Counted from the stretch's first letter, positions 52,430 through 62,052 are shown. The stretch: 64,000 nt of DNA from Weissella halotolerans DSM 20190 (GCF_000420365.1 NZ_ATUU01000004.1:1-64000); one strand, 5' to 3'. Notes: a model not told the origin generated them from the sequence alone. Numbers and translations: made by a program.

Positions 52430-52470
52430 GTAAAAAAGAGACTTAACCTTTAAAGGTTAAGTCTCTTTTT
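52430..52470 (+). terminator. rpsF-ssb-rpsR terminator
   Basis: AAAAAGAGACTTAACCTTT and AAAGGTTAAGTCTCTTTTT form a perfect stem. Confidence 0.95.
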
Positions 52471-52536
52471 ATTAATTAAGCTGTTGTAGTTAAGGAAGAA
52501 TGTAATTGAATAGGCTTCTTTTGCAGAAGACACAAA

Positions 52537-52563
52537 AAACACCCTAAATAATAGGGTGTTTAA
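52537..52563 (-). terminator. Terminator of the tRNA-Lys pair (minus strand)
   Basis: On the minus strand AAACACCCTA and TAGGGTGTTT form a stem followed by T6. Confidence 0.88.
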
Positions 52564-52567
52564 CTAG

Positions 52568-52640
52568 TGGACAAGCAGGGGCTCGAACCCTGGACCCACG
52601 GATTAAGAGTCCGTTGCTCTACCAACTGAGCTACTTGTCC
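52568..52640 (-). tRNA. tRNA-Lys(CTT), copy 1
   Basis: 73 nt with anticodon loop CTCTTAA (anticodon CTT) and T-loop TTCGAGC. Identical to the copy 95 nt upstream on the same strand. Confidence 0.96.
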
Positions 52641-52735
52641 AAATTAAGTTGTCTATCATCTTGTTTTGTGGAAAGCCAAAGGGCTAACGCGACCAAACCA
52701 AGTGTCAATAATCTTTCAATAAGAAAACTGACAAG

Positions 52736-52808
52736 TGGACAAGCAGGGGCTCGAACCCTGGACCCACGGATTAAGAGTCCGTTGCTCTACCAACTGAGCT
52801 ACTTGTCC
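52736..52808 (-). tRNA. tRNA-Lys(CTT), copy 2
   Basis: Identical 73-nt copy, transcribed first from the promoter at 52845-52873. The spacer between the copies is unrelated to coding sequence. Confidence 0.96.
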
Positions 52809-52844
52809 AAACAATGTGTTGTTGCTAACTCAACAACAGATAAT

Positions 52845-52873
52845 ACTATACCATTATGTAGGGGAGGTTGCAA
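52845..52873 (-). promoter_or_regulatory. Promoter of the tRNA-Lys pair
   Basis: On the minus strand TTGCAA (plus 52868-52873), a 17-nt spacer, and TATAGT (plus 52845-52850). Confidence 0.8.
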
Positions 52874-52942
52874 TACTTTTTTCAAAAAAAGTAGGTGTGT
52901 TATTATAGAAAAGGAAGAATAGACCCTGAAGGGCTGTTAACA

Positions 52943-52951
52943 TGATATAAT
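52943..52951 (+). promoter_or_regulatory. Extended -10 promoter of the walR operon
   Basis: TG-A-TATAAT, about 33 nt before walR, with no clear -35. Confidence 0.6.
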
Positions 52952-52983
52952 AAGCGTAAAACCGACCTAATGGGAGGACTAAC

Positions 52984-53688
52984 ATGACCAAAATTTTAGT
53001 CGTTGACGACGAAAAACCAATATCTGATATTATTAAATTTAACCTAGCTAAAGAGGGCTATGATGTCGTGGTCGCAATGGATGGCCGTGAAGCTCTGGAG
53101 AGTTTTGAAGATGAGAAACCTGATCTAGTTTTATTGGATCAAATGTTACCTGAAATAGAAGGAACAGAGGTGCTACGGCAGATTCGCACCAAATCACAGA
53201 CCCCGGTGATTATGGTTACTGCTAAGGATTCTGAAATTGACAAGGTGCTTGGTCTAGAAATGGGTGCGGATGATTATGTTACCAAGCCATTTTCAAACCG
53301 AGAATTGTTAGCGCGAGTTAAGGCTAATCTGCGACGGCAGTCTGCCAGTGTAGCAAGTAGTGAGCCAGCGGAGAACGGAGATATCAAGCTGGGGCCTTTG
53401 ACCATTCATCCTGACGCCTATATGGTATCTAAGAATGGAAACGATATTGAATTGACCCATCGTGAGTTTGAACTGTTGTATCATTTGGCACAGCATATCG
53501 GACAAGTGATGACGCGTGATGATCTTTTACAAACCGTGTGGGGGTATGATTATTTTGGTGATGTACGCACGGTTGACGTGACGGTTCGTCGGATTCGAGA
53601 AAAAATTGAAGAAACACCGGGGCATCCACAAATTCTAATGACGCGACGAGGCGTTGGTTATTATTTAAAAGCAGCTGATGAAGCATAG
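52984..53688 (+). CDS. walR: Response regulator WalR (VicR/YycF)
   Basis: A 234-aa OmpR-family regulator of cell-wall turnover genes. The receiver domain (1-120) has the acidic pocket VVDDE (residues 6-10) and the phosphorylated Asp in [10 protein letters not shown] near residue 53, with Lys in VTKPF near 103. The winged helix (about 135-230) has [15 protein letters not shown] and the recognition segment [23 protein letters not shown] precedes the ATG. It leads the conserved walRK-yycHI-walJ-htrA group. A terminator-like hairpin separates it from walK. Confidence 0.97.
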   Translation: MTKILVVDDEKPISDIIKFNLAKEGYDVVVAMDGREALESFEDEKPDLVLLDQMLPEIEGTEVLRQIRTKSQTPVIMVTAKDSEIDKVLGLEMGADDYVTKPFSNRELLARVKANLRRQSASVASSEPAENGDIKLGPLTIHPDAYMVSKNGNDIELTHREFELLYHLAQHIGQVMTRDDLLQTVWGYDYFGDVRTVDVTVRRIREKIEETPGHPQILMTRRGVGYYLKAADEA

Positions 53689-53693
53689 AAATA

Positions 53694-53732
53694 AAGTGAG
53701 TGTGCGCAGAATGAGCAAACACTCACTTTTTT
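53694..53732 (+). terminator. Terminator-like hairpin between walR and walK
   Basis: AGTGAGTGT (53696-53704) pairs with ACACTCACT (53719-53727), followed by a T run. It lies in the 61-nt gap inside the operon and probably reduces walK expression relative to walR. Confidence 0.75.
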
Positions 53733-53749
53733 AAAGGGGCAGGATAGAG

Positions 53750-55627
53750 ATGGTGAGCAAGCGCAGAAAGATTAATTGGCGAAGGCTGTTATCGTCAATT
53801 CAATTTAAAGTCGCTTTAGTATTTACATTGACTTTGCTGGTGACCCTAGAGGTCATAGGGGCTTTTTTTGTCAAACAATTAGAACGGCAAAGTATAAATC
53901 AATTGCGAACCCAATTAACGTTAAAACCATACGTTACGGATTCATTAACTGAACAATTATCAAACGGCGATCAAACGAATGCGGACAGCAAGATTCATAC
54001 CATTTTAAATTCAATCAATAATCCTACAATCAATGAGGTAATGGTCATTGATGCGCAGGGTGTTATTCGTGGTACAAGCCAGGTTGATCGACAAGACTTG
54101 GTTGGACGCAAGGATACTGACCAAAATATTCGGGCAGCCTTGTCGGCTAGCAAGTATAATCGACACCCAATTGAAGAACGGGATGGTGTTCGCTATCAAC
54201 TTGTTATTCGCCCATTGATTAATACTGTTAATGGGGAAAGTCGGGTAGTGGGTGTTGTAGCAGTTAGGGCGAGTCTGGAGACAATTTATCGCAATTTGGA
54301 TAACATTTCCCTGATCTTTCTGTCCGCTTCTGTTTTGGCGGTAGCCTTAGGCATTATGATGGCCATTATTATTGCTAGAAGTCTTTCTAATCCATTGCGT
54401 GAGATTAATCGGCGAACAATCCGCATTGCGCAAGGTGATTATGGTGGTGATTTAGAAATTCGGTCTAATGATGAGATTGGGCAGTTAGCAGAAAACGTTA
54501 ATGACCTAGCAAATCAAATTGAGCGGACAACTAATTCAATTGATTTTGAACGGCGTCGCTTGGATTCTGTATTAGAATACATGACTGATGGGGTTCTAGC
54601 GACTGACCGGCGGGGGAATATTGAAGTTATCAATACGACGGCGGCTAAATTGTTGAATATCGAAGATGCTAATCAAGCGATTGGAAAATCGATTTTATCA
54701 ATCTTAAAAATTGAAACAGCCTATAATTTACGTGATTTAGTAGTGGGACGTTCAGAATTAGATCTTGATTTTAGTAATGACCAGCAAGCACGACACTTAC
54801 AAGCGTATTTTAGTTTGATTCAGCGGGCCTCGGGATTCGTTTCTGGAATGGTCATTGTTTTGCATGATGTGACGGAGCAATATCAACTAGATGTTGAGCG
54901 ACGCCAGTTTGTTTCTAATGTTTCTCATGAGTTACGAACGCCCTTGACCTCAGTCAAATCTTACGTGGATGCCTTGCAAGAGGGAGCCATTGATGATCCA
55001 GCTTTAGCCCATAGTTTTTTGACTGTTTTACAAGATGAAACGTCAAGAATGATTCATATGATCAATGACCTCTTAGAGCTATCTCGAATGGATTCAGGAA
55101 CGAGCCGGGTCGAAAATGAGACAGTGAATATTGCCGAACTCTTTAACTATGTGTTAAATCGATTTGATATGATTATCGCCAATGATGATGGTCAAAGTCA
55201 GGGTAAGCATTATACGATTCGCCGGGAAATTCCGGATGTTGAGATTTGGGTTGAGCTAGATCCTTCACGGTTTATTCAGGTGATTGACAATATAATGAAT
55301 AACGCCATTAAATATTCACCAGATGGTGGCGTTATTAGTGCTAAATTGAATGATCAGCAGGATGAAGTTGTCTTGAGCATTAGTGATCAAGGATTAGGAA
55401 TCCCTGCTAAAGATGTGCAACATGTTTTTGATCGCTTTTTCCGTGTTGACAAGGCCCGTTCTCGAAAGCAAGGTGGAACTGGACTTGGTTTGGCGATTTC
55501 AAAGGAAATTATCGAACAATTTGGTGGCCGAATTTGGTTGGAGTCCACTGAAGGTCAGGGAACGACCTTCTTTATTGCGCTACCTTACGAACCCTTAGAT
55601 TTGGATGAGGATGAGTGGGATGAGTAA
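53750..55627 (+). CDS. walK: Sensor histidine kinase WalK (VicK/YycG)
   Basis: A 625-aa membrane kinase. TM1 is about residues 16-38, an extracellular sensor of about 140 aa follows, and TM2 is about 180-202. HAMP is about 203-256, PAS about 265-370, HisKA has the phosphorylated His in FVSNVSHELRTPLTSVKSY (about 383-401), and the ATPase domain has NAIKYSPDGG and GTGLGLAISKEI. The extracellular domain is of the full Bacillus type, not the short streptococcal type, which agrees with the presence of YycH and YycI. It phosphorylates WalR. The stop overlaps the yycH start. Confidence 0.97.
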   Translation: MVSKRRKINWRRLLSSIQFKVALVFTLTLLVTLEVIGAFFVKQLERQSINQLRTQLTLKPYVTDSLTEQLSNGDQTNADSKIHTILNSINNPTINEVMVIDAQGVIRGTSQVDRQDLVGRKDTDQNIRAALSASKYNRHPIEERDGVRYQLVIRPLINTVNGESRVVGVVAVRASLETIYRNLDNISLIFLSASVLAVALGIMMAIIIARSLSNPLREINRRTIRIAQGDYGGDLEIRSNDEIGQLAENVNDLANQIERTTNSIDFERRRLDSVLEYMTDGVLATDRRGNIEVINTTAAKLLNIEDANQAIGKSILSILKIETAYNLRDLVVGRSELDLDFSNDQQARHLQAYFSLIQRASGFVSGMVIVLHDVTEQYQLDVERRQFVSNVSHELRTPLTSVKSYVDALQEGAIDDPALAHSFLTVLQDETSRMIHMINDLLELSRMDSGTSRVENETVNIAELFNYVLNRFDMIIANDDGQSQGKHYTIRREIPDVEIWVELDPSRFIQVIDNIMNNAIKYSPDGGVISAKLNDQQDEVVLSISDQGLGIPAKDVQHVFDRFFRVDKARSRKQGGTGLGLAISKEIIEQFGGRIWLESTEGQGTTFFIALPYEPLDLDEDEWDE

Positions 55628-56969
55628 AGCACTGAATAAGCATAGAAAGAAATTTACCCTGCGCAAGTGGGGATTAGCTATTGTGGTGGCCGGATTAGTC
55701 CTGATTAGTCTTGCGCTATCAGTCATGATTTGGCTATCGGTTGGCAAGAATACTGGCGCTAGAAATACTGCAGGCGTCAAGCAGGACAAACAACTCGTGT
55801 CAGCCAAAGCTATCGAAAATTTGTATGATTTTAGTCAGGTTGTTATGCAAGATGATGATCATGCACGGGCGATACGTGATTATCGAGGGCTCAGTAACCG
55901 GCTTATTAAACGGGTAACTCATTGGCGGGTACGGACAGCTAGTGTCAAAGAGGTGTCTGCTAATGCCTATGTAAAAGCGTTAGAAAAGCCAGGGAATGTA
56001 GTTTTAATTTATCCTGATCATGTAGCTGGAGAAATTGTACAAAAACGATTAAACCAAGTGATGGGCTTGCCGAGTGCTGCTAAAATAGATCGCATTCAGC
56101 TGCCTTTAAAGGGGCGAGGTCAATTGCGCCTTTTTGATGATGTGAATCGGAAAATATATCAGTCAGAGGTTATTAAAGGGCAAGCCTTGGCCAGTTTAAT
56201 GTCTGATAAAGAGGCAACAACGCCAGTACATTATCAGTGGTTTGCCAAAAGTAAACGAGTCCAGACGGTCTATGAAAACCCGTTGAAAATGCATAAGAAG
56301 AATTATTTGATTAATACATTGTCCATGGATACCGTTTTAGCTAGTGCATTTCCGGGAAGAGATATTTCGCCGACAATTCGTGAAAATGATGACCAAACGA
56401 TCTACACTGGCCAGAATGCGCGCCAACTAATCGTGGATAAGAAAACGGATGCGATTCAGTACATTAATTTTGATCATGATATTAAACAAAAGCGACTCGA
56501 TTTCCAACAGAATAAGGCCTATGAAACGTTAGACACCCTACAACAGATGAATGAAAACCTATATTATTTTGATGAGGCAGACCGGGGTCAACAGCTGGGG
56601 TATCGGCTCTATGTTAATGGCCTACCTGTCTTCAATCAAGCTGGTAGTATTGGCGCATTAAGCCAAGTGAAAAGTACAGGCCATCGTCAAGTTGTTACCT
56701 ATGCTCGGCGTTCGGTGACGGTGCCATTGCCTGATGCACGTGAAGGGGTGGTAACCTTGCCAGATTCAAATAAGGCTTATCAAGTACTAACTAAGGCTGG
56801 TTATCAAAAAGATGCCATTCAAAATATGACGCCTGGCTATGTTTGGGTGGATAGTAATGATGGGCAATATGCATCTTTGCAGCCTACGTGGTTTATCAAG
56901 TATCAGGATCAGTGGGCTACTTTAGCGGATTTAAAGAAGCAAGGTCATCATAAGGAGGACGCAAAATGA
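55620..56969 (+). CDS. yycH: WalK regulator YycH
   Basis: A 449-aa protein with one N-terminal membrane helix (about residues 15-38, LAIVVAGLVLISLALSVMIW) and a large extracellular part. The family binds WalK and modulates it with YycI. Similarity is low, as is usual; position and topology support the call. ATG 55620 overlaps the end of walK by 8 nt, indicating translational coupling. Confidence 0.88.
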   Translation: MSKALNKHRKKFTLRKWGLAIVVAGLVLISLALSVMIWLSVGKNTGARNTAGVKQDKQLVSAKAIENLYDFSQVVMQDDDHARAIRDYRGLSNRLIKRVTHWRVRTASVKEVSANAYVKALEKPGNVVLIYPDHVAGEIVQKRLNQVMGLPSAAKIDRIQLPLKGRGQLRLFDDVNRKIYQSEVIKGQALASLMSDKEATTPVHYQWFAKSKRVQTVYENPLKMHKKNYLINTLSMDTVLASAFPGRDISPTIRENDDQTIYTGQNARQLIVDKKTDAIQYINFDHDIKQKRLDFQQNKAYETLDTLQQMNENLYYFDEADRGQQLGYRLYVNGLPVFNQAGSIGALSQVKSTGHRQVVTYARRSVTVPLPDAREGVVTLPDSNKAYQVLTKAGYQKDAIQNMTPGYVWVDSNDGQYASLQPTWFIKYQDQWATLADLKKQGHHKEDAK

Positions 56970-57775
56970 ATCTACATAAGACTCTGTGGACCTTTATGTG
57001 GGTGTTTTTAATCCTTGACCTGGTTTTAGCAGTGCAATGGTTGTCTGTCTGGCATACGGTGGAAGATCCGGGCTCAACGGCTAATATGCGACAAGAAATT
57101 CAAATGGATGGAATTAAGACGAAAAAATTAGCAGAAACAAGTCCGGAGGGTAAATATTTAGCGGCTCGTGATGGAACTGATTATTTACGATCCCATTTAG
57201 GGCAGCTCAAAGAGCGTTGGCAGGTTGATTTTGATAACCACCTACTAACTGCTAACCCCAAGGAAACCATTAATTTAGGGTCATCGACACAGTCAGCAAT
57301 TAAAATAGGTAAAAGATTGGTAAAGCAATCAAGTGATGTGATTGAAGGGGACCGTTATCAGTTTGATCAAGCAGCCAGCCAGCAGGCTTCAGAAGGCAAA
57401 AGTGGTCATGTCTTGGTGTTTAACCAAGCGGCCGTGGGACGCTTACCCTTTGTTTCGTCACGGGCGCAACTACAAGTAATTTGTGATCAGGATTTTCGCG
57501 TTATTCGTTATACACAAACCTACGTAAGCGATATTCAAGTTTTACGTGATGTACCGGTCCTCATTTCTGAGGAGCGAGCCTTTATCAATGCTTATCAGTA
57601 CAATGAAGTGCCAAATAATGCCCAATTAACGTGGTCAAAATTAGGGTATAGTACTCTCATGACAGTAGATGGAAATGAAATTTTTATTCCAACCTGGACC
57701 TTTACAGTGAAAAATGTAGCTGGTGAAAGTTCGACTATCCGTATTAATGCCTTGAATGGTGCACTATTGCAATAA
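56966..57775 (+). CDS. yycI: WalK regulator YycI
   Basis: 269 aa with an N-terminal membrane helix (about residues 8-28, LWTFMWVFLILDLVLAVQWL) and an outside domain related to YycH. The final part (IFIPTWTFTVKN...INALNGALLQ) is typical of YycI. ATGA overlaps the stop of yycH, so the two are made together. It acts on WalK in the membrane. Confidence 0.9.
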   Translation: MNLHKTLWTFMWVFLILDLVLAVQWLSVWHTVEDPGSTANMRQEIQMDGIKTKKLAETSPEGKYLAARDGTDYLRSHLGQLKERWQVDFDNHLLTANPKETINLGSSTQSAIKIGKRLVKQSSDVIEGDRYQFDQAASQQASEGKSGHVLVFNQAAVGRLPFVSSRAQLQVICDQDFRVIRYTQTYVSDIQVLRDVPVLISEERAFINAYQYNEVPNNAQLTWSKLGYSTLMTVDGNEIFIPTWTFTVKNVAGESSTIRINALNGALLQ

Positions 57776-57797
57776 CAGTAAGGGAAGCAAATAAGAA

Positions 57798-58598
57798 ATG
57801 ACAAGTGATTTTAAAGTGTCGATGCTCGCATCAAGTAGTTCGGGGAATGTCACTTATATTGAAACCCCCCAACACAAAGTGCTGCTAGATGCTGGTTTAT
57901 CTGGTAAAAAAATTGAACAGTTAATGACGCAAATTGGGCGAACTTTGAAGGATGTTGATGCAATCTTTGTGAGTCACGAACACTCAGATCATATTGCTGG
58001 CGTCGGGGTGCTAGCCAGGCGCTATGGAATGGATGTATATGCTAATCAAGCAACTTGGCAGGCAATGTCATCCAAAATTGGTAAGGTTAAGCCTGAACAG
58101 GTTAAATTATTTGAGCCAGGTGAGGTAAAAGATTTAGGTGATTTAGATGTTGAAAGCTATGCTGTGTCTCATGATGCGGCTAATCCGCAATTTTATGCTT
58201 TCCATCATCATAATAAGAGTTTTGCGGCCGTTACCGATACAGGTTATGTGAGTGACCGGATGTTAGCAACTTTGCGCAATGCCGATGCTCTATTGGTCGA
58301 GGCTAATCATGACTACGAAATGTTGCGGATGGGATCTTATGCCTGGCCGCTAAAGCAACGCATTTTAAGTGATAAGGGACATTTGTCGAATGAAGATGGC
58401 GCACAGGCCTTAGAAAGAATGTTAGGCTTGCGGACGAAAAATGTTTATTTGGGGCACTTGAGTCAAGAGAATAACCAAAAATTGTTAGCACATATGACTG
58501 TACAAAGTATTCTTCAGGCGGAAAATTTTGCAGTTGATCATGATTTTTACCTGCATGATACAGATCCGTTATCCGCAACTCCCTTGCAAGATATATAA
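57798..58598 (+). CDS. walJ: Metallo-beta-lactamase-fold exonuclease WalJ (YycJ)
   Basis: A 266-aa cytoplasmic hydrolase. It has the metal motif HxHxDH in VSHEHSDHIAG (about residues 60-70), the family start MLASSSSGNVTYIETPQHKVLLDAGLS, AVTDTGYVS and a late LGHLSQENN. YycJ members are 5'-3' DNA exonucleases linked to mismatch repair. The gene usually closes the walRK cluster. It is 22 nt after yycI. Confidence 0.94.
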   Translation: MTSDFKVSMLASSSSGNVTYIETPQHKVLLDAGLSGKKIEQLMTQIGRTLKDVDAIFVSHEHSDHIAGVGVLARRYGMDVYANQATWQAMSSKIGKVKPEQVKLFEPGEVKDLGDLDVESYAVSHDAANPQFYAFHHHNKSFAAVTDTGYVSDRMLATLRNADALLVEANHDYEMLRMGSYAWPLKQRILSDKGHLSNEDGAQALERMLGLRTKNVYLGHLSQENNQKLLAHMTVQSILQAENFAVDHDFYLHDTDPLSATPLQDI

Positions 58599-58665
58599 TT
58601 AAGCCTAGGTAAAGGGATGTGGATTAGCTTATAGGTTAATGAATCTACTGGGTGGAGGATGAAGG

Positions 58666-59880
58666 ATGCAAAAACGTAATGGAATGAAGTTTAGCAAGCA
58701 AACAGTTGTGGTAAGTTTAGTGGCCGGTCTTTTAGGTGGTGGAGTAGCAGCTGGCGCCGTCACGTATTTTGGTCAGGAACAGACTAATTCGACGGTCAAA
58801 AAGGAGCAGACTGTTAAGGTAGAACCATCACAGGTAAAGGGAGAGTCTTCGGCTACCCAAGCCTTCAACAAGGTTTCAGGGGCAGTGGTGTCAGTTATTA
58901 ACTTGCAAAAAAAGGATGCAATTTCCCAAGGTGACTTGTTCGATACACAAAGGACAGATGCAACAAGGGATGGTAACAGTGCATTAGAGGCTGCATCTGA
59001 AGGATCTGGTGTGATTTATAAAAAGGATAATCGGCATGCCTACATTGTGACGAATAATCATGTGGTCGCTGGTTCTAAGCAGTTGCAAGTCTTGCTGAGT
59101 GATGGAACAAAATTGTCAGCTAAGTTAGTGGGAACGGATGAGGTGACTGATTTAGCTGTTTTGCGGGTAGATGCAAGTAAGGTTAAGCAAGTAGCTAGCT
59201 TTGCTAACTCTAATAAGATTGAAACCGGTGAAACAGTTTTGGCCATTGGTTCACCCTTAGGCTCTGACTATGCAACCTCTGTTACAGAAGGAATTATTTC
59301 GGCTAAGAAACGTGAAGTGGTCGCACAAAGTGAATCTGGTCAAGCACTTGGTAAGGCGACTGTTATTCAAACGGATGCGGCTATTAACCCTGGTAATTCC
59401 GGAGGACCGCTGGTTAATTTGGCCGGTCAGGTGGTTGGTATCAATTCAATGAAATTAGCCTCTTCGACCGATGGTACCTCTGTTGAAGGAATGGGCTTTG
59501 CGATCCCTTCAGACACTGTTGTCAAGATTATTGATGACTTAGAAAAGTCAGGTAAGGTTACCCGTCCTTCCTTAGGCGTGTCCTTACTAGACTTAGGTAA
59601 TATTTCGGTAGCTGATCAGGCTGATGTGTTGAATTTACCAAGTAAAATTAATCAAGGTGTGGTGGTGATGAAAATCTCTGCAGGTTCCCCAGCGGCAGAA
59701 GGCGGCTTGAAACGATACGATGTTATCAGCCAAGTTGATGATACAAGTATTAAGAATGTTGGTGACTTGCGCGATGCCTTGTACAAGCATCAAGTGGGAG
59801 ATCAAGTTAAGTTAACTATCTACCGGGATGGCCAACCTAAGACGCTAACCTTGCACTTAAATAAGGCTCAGAACGGGTAA
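58666..59880 (+). CDS. htrA: Serine protease HtrA (DegP-type)
   Basis: A 404-aa surface quality-control protease. There is an N-terminal membrane anchor (about residues 13-32, VVVSLVAGLLGGGVAAGAV), the trypsin-like domain with His in VTNNHVVAG, Asp in TDLAVLRVD and Ser in NPGNSGGPLVN, and one PDZ domain (about 300-400). It degrades misfolded exported proteins. GGTGGAGGATGAAGG precedes the ATG. Its place after walJ is conserved in lactic acid bacteria. Confidence 0.96.
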   Translation: MQKRNGMKFSKQTVVVSLVAGLLGGGVAAGAVTYFGQEQTNSTVKKEQTVKVEPSQVKGESSATQAFNKVSGAVVSVINLQKKDAISQGDLFDTQRTDATRDGNSALEAASEGSGVIYKKDNRHAYIVTNNHVVAGSKQLQVLLSDGTKLSAKLVGTDEVTDLAVLRVDASKVKQVASFANSNKIETGETVLAIGSPLGSDYATSVTEGIISAKKREVVAQSESGQALGKATVIQTDAAINPGNSGGPLVNLAGQVVGINSMKLASSTDGTSVEGMGFAIPSDTVVKIIDDLEKSGKVTRPSLGVSLLDLGNISVADQADVLNLPSKINQGVVVMKISAGSPAAEGGLKRYDVISQVDDTSIKNVGDLRDALYKHQVGDQVKLTIYRDGQPKTLTLHLNKAQNG

Positions 59881-59943
59881 ATCCCATTTCAATGTAATAC
59901 AATTGAAATGTATTTGCCTGGGTGGACGCGATATACTAGTAAT

Positions 59944-60131
59944 GTCCACTATCTTGCATAGTGGACTTCATTGCTCCCCAAAGTAATAGAATTGATCATA
60001 TGGTCCCCCACTATATAATCAAGAAGTTGGTCTTAAATGACTGACCTTTGTTACTACCGCGCCCCCCTCTTGCGGTGGTAACTGGCTATGAAGAAAGGGT
60101 ACACTCAGTTCAACTGAGTGTACCCTTTTAA
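59944..60131 (+). ncRNA. sRNA C: structured RNA with C-rich loops
   Basis: A -10 TATACT (59932-59937) would start a transcript at its first hairpin, GTCCACTAT-cttgc-ATAGTGGAC (59944-59966). Then follow GCTCCCCAAA in single strand, a TTGAT.ATAT/ATAT.ATCAA hairpin with loop GGTCCCCCACT (59992-60022), a GTTACTACCGC/GCGGTGGTAAC hairpin with loop GCCCCCCTCTT (60050-60082), and a 17-bp terminator (60094-60131). The -35 is weak. The architecture and length match sRNAs A and B, but the promoter repeats of A and B are missing. It fills the gap between convergent htrA and the DUF1934 gene. Confidence 0.55.
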
Positions 60132-60132
60132 T

Positions 60133-60585
60133 TTAGCTAGGCTTAAATGTTAGATGAATATGATAGTGGCCAACAACTAGCTCATTTTGGGTGAGCGAAT
60201 AGGATAAATCTAGTTGTCCCTGGTCAGGCTTTTGTGGACTAACCTGGCTTTTAAGAGCTTGAGTTTTGATTGATAAAAGAAGCATCCCAGCGGGCGTTTG
60301 ATAATGGGTTTGACTAGGACGCCCCTTTATGAAATGCATTTGGCTACTGTTAGTAGGGCTAGTTCTGCGCATTTGGACTGAACCATCCTGCTCAAACTTT
60401 AACATGACTTTGGTTTGAAAGGACTGTCCTTCAAGAATGGTATCCTCTGTAAAACGTAAGTAAAGTTGGTCATGGAGCCAGGTGACCGTCCCGGGTGCTT
60501 GGAGCTTTAGGGTGTCTTCATCCTCTGGATAAGTAATTTGGCTAGTTAACGTAACGGTAACTGGTAGTTGTTTAGCTGCTGGCAT
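60133..60585 (-). CDS. DUF1934 (YwiB-like) beta-barrel protein
   Basis: 150 aa, mostly beta strands. It has the pattern of DUF1934: an N-terminal strand VTVTLTSQITYPEDEDTLKLQ, QTKVMLKFEQDGSVQMRR, an MHF segment and a final DLSYSLTQNELVVGHYHIHL, in a lipocalin-like fold of unknown function. It is divergent from the HD hydrolase gene with 100 bp between the starts. The minus ATG follows AAGGAGGAG. Confidence 0.88.
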   Translation of the reverse strand: MPAAKQLPVTVTLTSQITYPEDEDTLKLQAPGTVTWLHDQLYLRFTEDTILEGQSFQTKVMLKFEQDGSVQMRRTSPTNSSQMHFIKGRPSQTHYQTPAGMLLLSIKTQALKSQVSPQKPDQGQLDLSYSLTQNELVVGHYHIHLTFKPS

Positions 60586-60685
60586 GGGTCTCCTCCTTGA
60601 AATAACGATATGACTATTATACTGCCATTAAACTAAGTTATAATAGGGTCAGACAGGAAAGAAAAAGGATATGGGTGTACTGACG

Positions 60686-62032
60686 ATGAAAGAAAAAGTG
60701 TTTCGAGATCCAGTTTTAAATCTTATCCGTGTGTATGATCCAGTGATCTTAGACTTAATTGGGACCAGTGAATTTCAACGGTTACGACGGATAAAGCAAT
60801 TAGGCGTGACCAGTTATGTTTTTCATGGCGCTGAACATTCACGTTTTGCCCATTCTTTAGGGGTATATGAAATTGCGCGGCGCTTTGCTGATCATTTAGG
60901 TGAAAATTACCGGACAAAGATGCCAGGCGACAGTCTTTGGGACCCCAATGAACGTTTAGTACTACTGTGTGCCGCCTTATTACATGATGTTGGACATGGC
61001 CCTTACTCACATACCTTTGAACATATTTTTGGGTCCAATCATGAGGAATATACCCAGGCCTTAATTACCTCGCCAGAGACGGAAATTAATCAGGTATTAC
61101 GCCGGGTCGGCCCTGATTTTCCTGAGGACGTTGCCGCTGTGATTGCAAAAACATATCCTAATCCCCAGGTGGTTCAATTGATATCGAGTCAAATTGATGC
61201 TGATCGAATGGACTACCTCTTGCGAGATGCTTACAATACCGGTGCAACGTATGGCGAATTTGACTTATCACGTATTAGTCAATTAATGCGTCCCTATGTT
61301 AATGGGATTGCTTTTGAAGAAAAAGGGATGTATGCAATTGAAGATTACGTTATCTCACGTTATCAGATGTATGTGCAGGTTTATTTCCACCCAGTATCAA
61401 GAGCATTTGAAGTATTGCTTCAACATCTGTTGATGCGGGCTAAACAACTGTTTAACCAGACGAGTGCGGAAACGCGAATTGCTAAGGATTTTGTGTTCCC
61501 AGCGTTACGACCACTATTTAGTGGACAGGTCAGTCTAAAGGACTATCTGAAATTCGATGATGTGACGCTGTTAGCCAATATCAATCAGTGGCGTGATAGT
61601 GAGGACCAAGTCTTAGCTGATTTAGCACAGCGTTTTTTGGATCGCAAGCCTTTTAAGTCAATTGAGATTACGGCTGGGACAAGACATTTATTACCACATT
61701 TACGACAATTAATTGAGCAGGCAGGCTATGATCCGCGCTATTATACAGCAGAAAATGATAGCTTTGATTTACCCTATGATGACTATAAACCGCATGCTGA
61801 TAAGCCACGCACACAGATTGAATTAATGGCACCTGATGGTACCTTAACGGAGCTGTCCAAAAAAAGTGCCTTAGTTGATACCTTAACGGGACGCACATTT
61901 GGCGATGCTCGTTTCTTCTTTCCTAAAGAGATGCTGACACAAGATTCCGTAGATGACGTGATGGCGCCAATTTATCGTGAATTCCAACAGTATATTCATA
62001 ATGGGAAATTAGTTGATCCGAGTAACCGATAA
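60686..62032 (+). CDS. HD-domain phosphohydrolase (YwfO-like)
   Basis: About 448 aa. The HD metal-binding residues are in HSRFAHSLGVYEIARRF and LLHDVGHGPYSHTFEH, and DADRMDYLLRDAYNTG follows; these are diagnostic of the dGTPase-like/SAMHD1-like YwfO group, which hydrolyses dNTPs in some members. The family start MKEKVFRDPV supports ATG 60686; ATG 60671 sits too close to the AAAAAGG site. It is followed 20 nt later by a Cof-type phosphatase, probably in one operon. Confidence 0.9.
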   Translation: MKEKVFRDPVLNLIRVYDPVILDLIGTSEFQRLRRIKQLGVTSYVFHGAEHSRFAHSLGVYEIARRFADHLGENYRTKMPGDSLWDPNERLVLLCAALLHDVGHGPYSHTFEHIFGSNHEEYTQALITSPETEINQVLRRVGPDFPEDVAAVIAKTYPNPQVVQLISSQIDADRMDYLLRDAYNTGATYGEFDLSRISQLMRPYVNGIAFEEKGMYAIEDYVISRYQMYVQVYFHPVSRAFEVLLQHLLMRAKQLFNQTSAETRIAKDFVFPALRPLFSGQVSLKDYLKFDDVTLLANINQWRDSEDQVLADLAQRFLDRKPFKSIEITAGTRHLLPHLRQLIEQAGYDPRYYTAENDSFDLPYDDYKPHADKPRTQIELMAPDGTLTELSKKSALVDTLTGRTFGDARFFFPKEMLTQDSVDDVMAPIYREFQQYIHNGKLVDPSNR

Positions 62033-62052
62033 ATAAAAAAGGAGATCATGAC

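Noticed and set aside
52568-52808. Direct repeat suggesting a CRISPR or mobile element
   Set aside because: The repeated units are two identical tRNA-Lys genes with a normal promoter and terminator.
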